Assembly (NCBI GenBank): GCA_947498455.1
Contig: CANMKK010000023.1
Coordinates: forward strand, 19,381 to 83,380
Source: an uncultured Aquimarina sp.
Lineage (GTDB): Bacteria > Bacteroidota > Bacteroidia > Flavobacteriales > Flavobacteriaceae
Direction of reading: 5' to 3'
Length of the DNA stretch: 64,000 nt
Under the pieces are notes generated by a model. The model saw only the letters and a list, made by a program, of their open reading frames with translations. It was not told where the DNA came from and ran no database searches. Made by a program: the position numbers and the translations under genes. Shown here one piece after another: positions 16,989-24,071 of the stretch (within the stretch, counting starts at the first letter, position 1; every line of letters begins with the position of its first letter).

Positions 16989-17618
16989 ATGCAAGAAAGT
17001 ATAGAAAAATTGGTGAATGAAGGTAAAATGCTTCCTTTGATGGAAGAATTTTATACAATCCAGGGAGAAGGTTTTCATAAGGGTACGGCAGCCTATTTTA
17101 TTAGAATAGGCGGTTGTGATGTGGGATGCCATTGGTGTGATGTTAAAGAGAGCTGGAACGCGGATATACATCCTCCTACAGATACAGAAATAATTGTGGA
17201 TAATGCTATAAAATATAGTGATGTTGTAGTAGTTACCGGAGGAGAACCATTAACCTGGGATATGAGTATCCTTACTAAGGGGTTAAAAGATAAAGGAGCA
17301 AAGACTCATATTGAAACTTCTGGAGCCTATAAGTTGTCTGGTGAATGGGATTGGATATGCCTCTCTCCAAAAAAAATGAAACCACCTACAGAAGAGGTTT
17401 ATAGGAAAGCTCATGAATTAAAATGTATTATATATAATAAAAGTGATTTTGCATTCGCAGAAAAACAAGCTAGTAATGTTACGGAAGATTGTATTCTTTA
17501 TCTACAGCCAGAATGGAGTGTTAGGGATAAAATGATTCCATTAATAGTAAATTATGTGATGAATAATCCTAAATGGAAGGTCTCTTTGCAAACACATAAG
17601 TACTTAAATATTCCCTAA
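16989..17618 (+). CDS. queE: 7-carboxy-7-deazaguanine synthase (radical SAM)
   Basis: A 209-residue radical SAM enzyme with the QueE-type cluster motif C43-D-V-G-C47-H-W-C50, preceded by FYTIQGEGFHKGTAAYFIR and followed by VTGGEP. It converts carboxy-tetrahydropterin to CDG in the queuosine/7-deazaguanine pathway. Length and start match the family; an internal ATG at 17028 would remove 13 residues. The pathway partners queC, queD and queF are not in the window. It precedes the 32-residue peptide array, separated by a terminator, so it is not judged to modify those peptides. Confidence 0.92.
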   Translation: MQESIEKLVNEGKMLPLMEEFYTIQGEGFHKGTAAYFIRIGGCDVGCHWCDVKESWNADIHPPTDTEIIVDNAIKYSDVVVVTGGEPLTWDMSILTKGLKDKGAKTHIETSGAYKLSGEWDWICLSPKKMKPPTEEVYRKAHELKCIIYNKSDFAFAEKQASNVTEDCILYLQPEWSVRDKMIPLIVNYVMNNPKWKVSLQTHKYLNIP

Positions 17619-17704
17619 ATTACATACTTAAATTACGGTTTCTGATCTTTTTCGGTTAATTGTAAAGTACTGAAAAACAAGTGTTTATGGTTATACCGTA
17701 ATAA

Positions 17705-17727
17705 TAAGGGAAAAATCCCTTAATTTT
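17705..17727 (+). terminator. Hairpin and T-run after queE
   Basis: TAAGGGA (17705-17711) pairs with TCCCTTA (17716-17722) with an AAAA loop, followed by ATTTTT. It lies 87 nt past the queE stop, and its position relative to the first peptide gene (198 nt upstream of the ATG) is matched by another hairpin upstream of the second. Confidence 0.65.
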
Positions 17728-17845
17728 TCATAGTTAAAAGTAAGAAATAACCTTCTATGTGTTTGATTTTTAAAGAATTATTTGTGTTTTTTGACGGTTT
17801 TTAATTCATTTTCATCTAAAACTCATGTTTTTTTAACAAAATTTT

Positions 17846-17876
17846 TTGAAGTTAAGGAATGTAGTTGTTAATTTTA
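17846..17876 (+). promoter_or_regulatory. Candidate promoter of peptide gene 1
   Basis: TTG at 17846-17848 and a -7-like TAATTTTA (17869-17876, one mismatch to TAnnTTTG) are separated by 20 nt. The box ends exactly 26 nt before the ATG, the same distance as for peptide gene 2 and one more than for gene 3. Confidence 0.45.
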
Positions 17877-17902
17877 GATAAGTAATTTAAAATCAATATG
17901 CT

Positions 17903-18001
17903 ATGAAGAATTTTTACACTATGTTAGGTTTACAATTTAAATCAATAATCAATTTTATAAAGGAGCTTCCATCGGCTTCTAGTTATGTTATACGTCATTG
18001 A
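17903..18001 (+). CDS. 32-residue peptide 1 of a tandem family (ELPSASS peptides)
   Basis: ATG at 17903 to TGA at 17999-18001, 33 codons. The peptide starts MKNFYTMLGLQFK and ends IKELPSASSYVIRH. It aligns without gaps to the peptides at 18344 and 18600; twelve positions are identical in all three (M1, F4, Y5, F12, F18, E21, L22, P23, A25, S26, S27, I30). Hydrophobic residues at 4, 8, 12, 15, 18, 19 and 22 would form one face of a basic amphipathic helix, followed by a polar, basic tail. No Cys, no signal peptide. Its own promoter-like box and terminator suggest a monocistronic gene. Function unknown; this is the most diverged copy. Confidence 0.75.
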   Translation: MKNFYTMLGLQFKSIINFIKELPSASSYVIRH

Positions 18002-18031
18002 TCTATATAATTTTAATGTTCGTATATAAAA

Positions 18032-18068
18032 GGAAGGAGATTGTTATTAATGACAATCTCCTTTTTTA
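18032..18068 (+). terminator. Strong terminator after peptide gene 1
   Basis: GGAGATTGT (18036-18044) pairs with ACAATCTCC (18053-18061) around an 8-nt loop, followed by TTTTTT. It separates peptide gene 1 from peptide gene 2. Confidence 0.85.
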
Positions 18069-18149
18069 TGTTTTTGGCACGTATATATTCTAAAAATACT
18101 TGTGCAGAAATAAGTTTTATGATAGAATTATTGATTATTACATAGTGAA

Positions 18150-18166
18150 TAGGGGTAATGCCCCTT
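18150..18166 (+). other. G/C-rich mini-hairpin in the leader region of peptide gene 2
   Basis: AGGGG (18151-18155), TAATG loop, CCCCT (18161-18165). It is about 193 nt before the ATG at 18344, mirroring the hairpin at 17705-17722 about 198 nt before peptide gene 1. A TCTAAAAC block also recurs about 90 nt before both ATGs. This suggests that the whole upstream region was duplicated with the gene. Nothing else is identified in 18069-18288. Confidence 0.4.
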
Positions 18167-18288
18167 TGAGTATGATTTTTTTGTAAGGTTATTCTTTGTT
18201 TTTTAACATAAAATATCCCTATTTGTTTTTATAACGTATTTAAAATGTTTTATGTCTAAAACAGGTTTTTATATCTGTTAATTTCTTT

Positions 18289-18317
18289 TTGTAAGAAGAC
18301 TTGGAGCTGTATATTTG
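18289..18317 (+). promoter_or_regulatory. Promoter of peptide gene 2
   Basis: TTG (18289-18291), 18-nt spacer, TATATTTG (18310-18317): a full match to the Bacteroidetes TTG-N17-19-TAnnTTTG pattern, 26 nt before the ATG. Confidence 0.75.
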
Positions 18318-18343
18318 TGTAAATGATTAAAATTCAAATGATT

Positions 18344-18442
18344 ATGGGTGTATTTTACAATATTTTTAGAATGAATTTTAAAGCTTTAAAGAGCTTTTTA
18401 AGAGAACTACCTTCTGCCAGTAGTCATGCTATTCATAGATAA
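18344..18442 (+). CDS. 32-residue peptide 2 of a tandem family (ELPSASS peptides)
   Basis: ATG at 18344 to TAA at 18440-18442, 33 codons; an ATG two codons earlier (18338) is in frame but the later start gives the length shared by all three peptides. It starts MGVFYNIFRMNFK and ends LRELPSASSHAIHR. It is identical to peptide 3 at 19 of 32 positions and to peptide 1 at 14 of 32. Ser26 is AGT here but TCT in the other two copies, a switch that needs two base changes and argues for selection on the residue. The N-terminal helix is basic and amphipathic. Good promoter 26 nt upstream. Function unknown. Confidence 0.8.
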   Translation: MGVFYNIFRMNFKALKSFLRELPSASSHAIHR

Positions 18443-18566
18443 AATTGCATAAATCAATGTAATTATCTTACTTTTTCGAGAGATGACTAAAATATATGAT
18501 TTACCGAATTATGAAAGTGACTTATTTATAATAATGGTGTCATATAAGAGTAGATAGTGTATAAAT

Positions 18567-18574
18567 TAAATTTG
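18567..18574 (+). promoter_or_regulatory. -7 box of peptide gene 3
   Basis: TAAATTTG matches TAnnTTTG exactly and ends 25 nt before the ATG at 18600. No TTG at the -33 spacing. Confidence 0.5.
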
Positions 18575-18599
18575 TTGAGTAAATATTAAAATTGTTATT

Positions 18600-18698
18600 A
18601 TGGGGCTATTTTACAGTAAATTCAGATTAACTTTTAGGATCGTTATGGATTTTCTAAAAGAATTACCAGGGGCATCTAGTAATGCTATTCACAGATAG
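18600..18698 (+). CDS. 32-residue peptide 3 of a tandem family (ELPSASS peptides)
   Basis: ATG at 18600 to TAG at 18696-18698, 33 codons. It starts MGLFYSKFRLTFR and ends LKELPGASSNAIHR. It has the same length, no gaps and the same C-terminal signature as peptides 1 and 2, with Gly instead of Ser at position 24. Synonymous differences at Leu22, Pro23 and Ala25 across the three copies support translation. It ends 53 nt before a perfect 22-bp bidirectional terminator shared with the convergent DUF2911 gene. Charge is net positive; a membrane-associated or signalling peptide is possible, but no function can be assigned. Confidence 0.8.
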   Translation: MGLFYSKFRLTFRIVMDFLKELPGASSNAIHR

Positions 18699-18751
18699 TT
18701 ATTATGGTTGTAAATTCATTAAAGAGACAATAATCATAAGTTAATGATTAT

Positions 18752-18803
18752 TCTAAAAAAAGAAAGAGCAAAGGTTAATAACTTTGCTCTTTCTTTTTTT
18801 AGA
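18752..18803. terminator. Perfect bidirectional terminator
   Basis: A 22-bp perfect inverted repeat (18752-18773 with 18782-18803) around an 8-nt loop, with A-run and T-run ends, between peptide gene 3 and the convergent DUF2911 gene. Confidence 0.92.
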
Positions 18804-18815
18804 ATAGATTACTAT

Positions 18816-19349
18816 TTATATATGAAAAGGCACTTCTACAATTGTAGTATCCCAACCTAAACATAGGTGATATCCATTATCGACTTTTTTGAAACTTATA
18901 GAAAAGGCTTCTACTTCTTTCCCTGTTTTAGGAGATACTTTTACTCTAGCAACATCTTTACTTTCGTCATAAGAGTATGCTCCCCATACATCTAAATCAG
19001 AGTTTAAGATTATGGTCCATTCTTTTTCTCCGGGAATAGTGAATAGAGAATAGGTGCCAGCCTTTATTGTATTGTCCCCAAATTTGGTGTCCTTAAAAAA
19101 CTTAATTTCTGTTGCTTCATCTGCACCCGTTCTCCATACCTTATTAAAAGGTACTAGTTCTCCAAATATGGTTCTGCCTTTTTTCAGAGGGCGGCTGTAA
19201 ATTACTTTGATCTCTGGCTTGGCACTTCTACTTGCTTTAGCATAAGAAATGTCAGTTGGACTTTTCTGTATTTCACTAAATTTTTGAGCTTCGATTGATG
19301 TAATAGTTCCCAATAGCATAATGACAACTAATAATAGTGATTTTTTCAT
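18816..19349 (-). CDS. DUF2911 family secreted protein
   Basis: A 177-residue protein with a signal peptide (cleavage near S-I-E-A-Q, 18-22). The body fits DUF2911: SPTDISYAKASRSAKPEIKV, RPLKKGRTIFGELVPFNKVW, RTGADEATEIKF, AGTYSLFTIPGEKEWTIIL. These proteins are common in Bacteroidetes and of unknown function; they are periplasmic or surface-exposed beta-sandwiches. It is convergent with the peptide array and divergent from asnB. Confidence 0.88.
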   Translation of the reverse strand: MKKSLLLVVIMLLGTITSIEAQKFSEIQKSPTDISYAKASRSAKPEIKVIYSRPLKKGRTIFGELVPFNKVWRTGADEATEIKFFKDTKFGDNTIKAGTYSLFTIPGEKEWTIILNSDLDVWGAYSYDESKDVARVKVSPKTGKEVEAFSISFKKVDNGYHLCLGWDTTIVEVPFHI

Positions 19350-19604
19350 GATGTATTTTTTATTTTTAACCTTCGTAAAGGTATTATCTATCTTACATAC
19401 GAAATGTTAACTCCATCATTAAGTTCTGTTAAATCATCGAGAGTTAACAACTTGTTAGCTTTTGACTCTTTTTTGTCTACAAATGTTTTAATTGTATTGT
19501 TATTGTTTGTTTTATGTTATAAAATGAAACCAATAAGTGTGTTATTGTTTTTGTTTTGTAATAATAATTCAATATTTGTCTTCTCAATTAATAGAATTTA
19601 TATT

Positions 19605-21293
19605 ATGTGTGGAATTGTTTGTGCTTTTGAGCTAAAAGAAAAAGTAGATGTGTTAAGACCTCAATTACTTGAAATGTCAAAAAAAATAAGGCATAGAGGC
19701 CCGGATTGGAGTGGTATCTATACAGATGAAAATGCAATTTTAGCGCACGAAAGATTGGCGATTGTCGATCCAGCATCAGGAAAACAACCATTATTAAGTA
19801 ATGATGGGAAATTGGTATTAGCCGCAAACGGTGAAATTTATAATCATAGAGAAATTCGTGAAGAATTAAGAGGGAAGTATATTTTCCAAACTCAGTCAGA
19901 TTGTGAAGTGATTTTGGCTTTATATAGAGAAAGAGGAACTCAGTTTTTAGATGACCTTAATGGTATTTTTGCTTTTGCATTATATGACTCAGAACAGGAT
20001 AGGTATCTAATTGCAAGAGATCATATGGGAATTATTCCTTTATACATGGGATGGGATCAGAATGGTACTTTTTATGTAGGGTCTGAATTAAAAGCATTAG
20101 AGGGAGTATGTACTAGAGTTGAGTTATTCCCTCCGGGTCATTTCTTAGATAGTAAAAGTGGAGAGCTAGAAAAATGGTATGTCAGAGATTGGTCAGATTA
20201 TGATGCTGTAAAGGATAATCAAACTAGTATAGATGAATTAAGAGATGCTCTTGAAGCTGCGGTTCATCGTCAATTGATGTCTGATGTTCCTTATGGAGTA
20301 TTGTTATCAGGAGGATTGGATTCTTCTGTTACTTCTGCAATCGCTAAGAAATATTCTGAGAAGCGAATAGAATCTGGAGATACGAAAGATGCCTGGTGGC
20401 CGCAATTACATTCTTTTTCTGTAGGGCTTGAAGGTTCACCAGATTTAGAAGCTGCGCAAAAAGTTGCAGATCATATAGGTACAATACACCATGAAATTAA
20501 GTTTACTATACAGGAAGGCTTGGATGCGATTAGAGATGTTATATACAATTTAGAAACATATGATATAACAACTATTAGAGCTTCTACGCCTATGTATTTA
20601 ATGGCAAGAGTGATTAAATCCATGGGTGTAAAAATGGTGCTTTCGGGAGAGGGGGCTGATGAAATATTCGGAGGGTATCTTTATTTCCATAAAGCTCCAA
20701 ATGCTAGAGAGTTTCATGAAGAAACTGTACGTAAATTGAGCAAACTTCATATGTATGACTGTTTGCGTGCTAATAAGTCACTTGCTGCCTGGGGAATTGA
20801 AGGAAGAGTTCCTTTCTTAGATAAACAATTTATGGACGTGGCCATGAGAATCAATCCACAAGATAAAATGATTAATGGAGAAAGAATGGAGAAATGGGTA
20901 ATTCGAAAGGCTTTCGAATCATACTTGCCAGAAAGTGTTGCTTGGAGACAAAAAGAGCAATTTTCTGATGGTGTTGGATACAGTTGGATTGACACACTAA
21001 AGGAAGTAGTAGAGGTAGAGGTGTCGGATGAACAAATATCGAATGCTCATTTTAGATTTCCAATCCAAACACCACAGAACAAAGAAGAGTTTTATTATAG
21101 ATCTATATTTGAAGAGCATTTCCCAAGTGATACGGCTGCACTAAGTGTGCCACAAGAACCCTCAGTTGCTTGTAGTACAAAAATAGCTTTAGAATGGGAT
21201 GAAGCATTTAAAAATATGAATGACCCCAGCGGAAGAGCAGTAGCTACTGTTCATGACCAAGCTTATAAAACGGAAGTTTATGCTGAAAATTAA
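19605..21293 (+). CDS. asnB: Asparagine synthase (glutamine-hydrolysing)
   Basis: A 562-residue enzyme when started at ATG 19605, which places the glutaminase nucleophile at Cys2 (MCGIVCAFE). The frame is open 67 codons further upstream, but that part is not homologous and must be removed for an active N-terminal Cys. The glutaminase domain includes RHRGPDWSG and ANGEIYNH; the synthetase domain has the PP-loop LLSGGLDSS and GEGADEIFGGY. It makes asparagine from aspartate, glutamine and ATP. The length is normal for AsnB and it ends with a normal C-terminus, so it is housekeeping rather than a peptide cyclase. A strong terminator follows. Confidence 0.95.
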   Translation: MCGIVCAFELKEKVDVLRPQLLEMSKKIRHRGPDWSGIYTDENAILAHERLAIVDPASGKQPLLSNDGKLVLAANGEIYNHREIREELRGKYIFQTQSDCEVILALYRERGTQFLDDLNGIFAFALYDSEQDRYLIARDHMGIIPLYMGWDQNGTFYVGSELKALEGVCTRVELFPPGHFLDSKSGELEKWYVRDWSDYDAVKDNQTSIDELRDALEAAVHRQLMSDVPYGVLLSGGLDSSVTSAIAKKYSEKRIESGDTKDAWWPQLHSFSVGLEGSPDLEAAQKVADHIGTIHHEIKFTIQEGLDAIRDVIYNLETYDITTIRASTPMYLMARVIKSMGVKMVLSGEGADEIFGGYLYFHKAPNAREFHEETVRKLSKLHMYDCLRANKSLAAWGIEGRVPFLDKQFMDVAMRINPQDKMINGERMEKWVIRKAFESYLPESVAWRQKEQFSDGVGYSWIDTLKEVVEVEVSDEQISNAHFRFPIQTPQNKEEFYYRSIFEEHFPSDTAALSVPQEPSVACSTKIALEWDEAFKNMNDPSGRAVATVHDQAYKTEVYAEN

Positions 21294-21322
21294 AATATCA
21301 TCCTATTAGCCATTTATAAAAT

Positions 21323-21363
21323 AAAAAAGAGAGTGTTTGAAAAATTTAAACACTCTCTTTTTT
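21323..21363 (+). terminator. Terminator after asnB
   Basis: A 16-bp perfect stem (21323-21338 with 21348-21363) whose core is GAGAGTGTTT / AAACACTCTC, flanked by A and T runs. Confidence 0.9.
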
Positions 21364-21389
21364 ATTTTTAGATATTTGCTTTTATAGGA

Positions 21390-21467
21390 TTTATGGATAA
21401 GAAGTTCGTATAAAAAGTTTGAATTATTTAGTGCTATATGCGAAAGTTTTATGTGTAAATCGCATTA
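21390..21467 (-). repeat. Repeat family A, internally deleted copy
   Basis: On the minus strand it reads ACATAAAACTTTCGCATATAG, then AATAATTCAAAC, then CTTCTTATCCATAAAT, matching the two ends of the 374-549 copy. The central hairpin module of about 110 bp is absent, as if removed between short direct repeats (CATATAG / CATAG). Confidence 0.65.
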
Positions 21468-21917
21468 GTATCTGTTTCAAAAATAAAACGCATTGATAGC
21501 GTTACTTAGACTTAGTTATCACAAATGCTATCCCTGAATTTTCTTTTTTACTTGAACCAAAAAAATCAATTCAGGTTCAGGTAGTTTCATATAAGAATTG
21601 TATAAATGATAAAATGAAACTTGCCTCAAAAGTAATGATACCAATCAGAATAATTATTCGGTGAGTTCTGTCTGGCTTATAAAAACAATATTGTAAAGAG
21701 CTGAAAAGGAATATTGGGTGTAAAATTTAGTAGTTTATAAAACTAGATCTTGTTTTTAGCTCGTTTAGCGCTTGCAAATGAATTTTTGTAAAGAAACCAC
21801 TTTTTTTTAAATCGTTTTTAAGGGCATTTTTGTTGCTTCTAAGAAGTTTTTTTGTTTTTGCGGTGTTTTTCTTAACTAATTGTTGATAACTCTTTAAATC
21901 AAATCTTATAAAACTCT
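21468..21917. other. Non-coding stretch before gyrB
   Basis: About 450 nt with no frame that can be defended. CCTGAATT and AATTCAGG near 21533-21575 could form a loose hairpin. Nothing else is seen apart from the promoter that follows. Confidence 0.4.
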
Positions 21918-21946
21918 TTGAACACCTTTCTCTTTTTTTATCTTTG
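21918..21946 (+). promoter_or_regulatory. Promoter of gyrB
   Basis: TTG (21918-21920), 18-nt spacer, TATCTTTG (21939-21946). A complete Bacteroidetes-type promoter 39 nt before the gyrB ATG. Confidence 0.8.
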
Positions 21947-21985
21947 TTTGTTGACCGAAAAATTGTAAATAATTAAAGGTGATTT

Positions 21986-23926
21986 ATGAGCGAAGAAGCA
22001 AATAAGAATAATTATTCTGCCGATAGTATTCAGGCATTGGAAGGGATGGAGCACGTAAGAATGCGACCATCAATGTATATTGGAGATGTAGGAGTTAGAG
22101 GATTACACCATTTAGTATATGAAGTAGTAGATAATTCAATTGATGAAGCATTAGCTGGGCATTGTGATGCTATACAAGTAACCATTAATGAAGATAATTC
22201 CGTTACTACGCGTGATAACGGTCGTGGTATTCCGATAGGTATACATAAAAAGGAAGGTGTTTCTGCTTTAGAAGTTGTAATGACTAAAATAGGAGCAGGA
22301 GGAAAGTTTGATAAGGATTCTTATAAAGTGTCAGGAGGTCTTCATGGAGTAGGAGTATCTTGTGTAAATGCCCTTTCTGATCACTTACATGCTATAGTAC
22401 ATAAAGATGGGAAAGTATGGGAGCAGGAATATGAAAAAGGAAAGCCATTGTATCCTGTTAAGTCAACAGGAGATACAGATTTTAATGGTACCGTAGTTAC
22501 TTTTAGACCAGATCCAACGATTTTTCAACAAACTTTAGAATATAACTATGATACCTTGGCAAGTCGTATGCGAGAATTAGCATACCTTAATAAGGGAATT
22601 ACAATTATATTAACTGATAAGCGACATAAGGATGATAAGGGTGATGATGTTTCGGAAACGTTCCATTCTGAAGAAGGATTAAAAGAGTTTGTAAAATTCT
22701 TAGATACCAGTCGTAACCCGATTATTGGCCACGTAATTTCTATGGAAGGGGAAAAGAATGAGATTCCTGTAGAAGTGGCAATGATCTATAATGATTCTTA
22801 TGCAGAAAATTTACATTCATATGTGAATAATATTAACACGCATGAAGGAGGGACACATCTTTCTGGATTTAGAAGAGGACTTACTTCTACTTTAAAGAAA
22901 TATGCGGATGCTTCCGGTTTGTTAGATAAGCTTAAGTTTGAAGTTGCTGGAGATGATTTTAGAGAAGGGCTTACTGCAATCGTTTCGGTAAAGGTTCAGG
23001 AGCCACAATTTGAGGGTCAGACTAAAACCAAGCTAGGGAATAGAGAAGTAACTTCTGCTGTTTCTCAAGCAGTATCCGAAATGTTGGAAAATTATTTGGA
23101 AGAAAATCCAAATGACGCAAAAACCATTGTGCAGAAAGTGATTTTAGCAGCTCAAGCTCGTCATGCTGCAAAAAAAGCACGAGAAATGGTGCAGCGTAAA
23201 ACAGTCATGAGTATTGGTGGGTTACCGGGTAAATTATCAGATTGTTCTGAGCAGGATCCTGCATTATGTGAAGTATTTCTTGTCGAGGGAGATTCGGCAG
23301 GTGGAACGGCAAAACAAGGGCGAGATCGTATGTTTCAGGCGATTCTTCCATTAAGAGGAAAGATTCTTAATGTAGAAAAAGCAATGCATCATAAAGTGTT
23401 CGAAAATGAAGAGATTAAGAATATTTTTACAGCACTAGGTGTAACAATCGGAACAGAGGAGGATAGTAAGGCATTGAACCTTTCTAAATTGCGTTATCAT
23501 AAAGTGGTAATAATGTGTGATGCCGATGTCGATGGTAGTCATATCTCTACGTTGATTTTAACATTCTTTTTCCGTTACATGAAAGAATTGATAGAAGCTG
23601 GACATATATATATTGCCGCACCGCCACTATATTTGGTTAAGAAAGGTGCTAAGAAGCAATATGCTTGGAATGATGATCAACGAGATCGCATTATGCAAGA
23701 ATTTGGTGAAAACTCTAAAATACAGCGTTATAAGGGTCTTGGAGAGATGAATGCAGAGCAACTTTGGGATACTACCATGAATCCCGAATTTAGAACAATG
23801 CGTCAGGTAACCATAGATAATCTAACAGAAGCAGATAGGATTTTCTCTATGTTAATGGGAGATGAAGTACCGCCGCGTAGAGAGTTTATAGAAAAGAATG
23901 CAGTATATGCTAACATTGATGCGTAA
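21986..23926 (+). CDS. gyrB: DNA gyrase subunit B
   Basis: A 646-residue type IIA topoisomerase B subunit. The GHKL ATPase domain shows EVVDNSIDEALAGHCD, DNGRGIP and GLHGVGVSCVNALS; the TOPRIM domain shows LVEGDSAGGTAKQGRDR and CDADVDGSHI; the C-terminus carries QRYKGLGEMNAEQLWDTTM. With GyrA it introduces negative supercoils using ATP. The short length (no insert in the TOPRIM region) fits Bacteroidetes GyrB rather than the 800-residue enterobacterial form. gyrA is not nearby. The start is supported by an AGGTGA just upstream and by the promoter. Confidence 0.97.
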   Translation: MSEEANKNNYSADSIQALEGMEHVRMRPSMYIGDVGVRGLHHLVYEVVDNSIDEALAGHCDAIQVTINEDNSVTTRDNGRGIPIGIHKKEGVSALEVVMTKIGAGGKFDKDSYKVSGGLHGVGVSCVNALSDHLHAIVHKDGKVWEQEYEKGKPLYPVKSTGDTDFNGTVVTFRPDPTIFQQTLEYNYDTLASRMRELAYLNKGITIILTDKRHKDDKGDDVSETFHSEEGLKEFVKFLDTSRNPIIGHVISMEGEKNEIPVEVAMIYNDSYAENLHSYVNNINTHEGGTHLSGFRRGLTSTLKKYADASGLLDKLKFEVAGDDFREGLTAIVSVKVQEPQFEGQTKTKLGNREVTSAVSQAVSEMLENYLEENPNDAKTIVQKVILAAQARHAAKKAREMVQRKTVMSIGGLPGKLSDCSEQDPALCEVFLVEGDSAGGTAKQGRDRMFQAILPLRGKILNVEKAMHHKVFENEEIKNIFTALGVTIGTEEDSKALNLSKLRYHKVVIMCDADVDGSHISTLILTFFFRYMKELIEAGHIYIAAPPLYLVKKGAKKQYAWNDDQRDRIMQEFGENSKIQRYKGLGEMNAEQLWDTTMNPEFRTMRQVTIDNLTEADRIFSMLMGDEVPPRREFIEKNAVYANIDA

Positions 23927-23954
23927 ATAATTAGTGTCAAATACAACTTATGTA

Positions 23955-23980
23955 AACCGCTATAATTAATTATAGCGGTT
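23955..23980 (+). terminator. Terminator after gyrB
   Basis: A 26-nt perfect palindrome starting AACCGCTATAATT, followed by TTTTAATTTT. Confidence 0.9.
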
Positions 23981-24071
23981 TTTTAATTTTATTTATGATT
24001 TTTTTAACAATATTTTTTGATTTCTGATGTTAATCGTTTTTCTTTGATGAAATTTAAAAGTATTATAACTT

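Noticed and set aside
16989..17618. queE as a radical SAM enzyme that modifies the peptides
   Set aside because: It has the QueE-type cluster motif and length, no RiPP recognition or SPASM domain, and is separated from the peptides by a terminator. The peptides lack Cys.
19404..19604. N-terminal extension of asnB
   Set aside because: Its hydrophobic sequence is unlike the family and would bury the catalytic Cys2.
19605..21293. asnB as a lasso-peptide cyclase acting on the adjacent 32-residue peptides
   Set aside because: The enzyme has the normal length and the full Cys2 glutaminase domain, no B1/B2 protease genes are nearby, and the DUF2911 gene and two terminators lie between it and the peptides.
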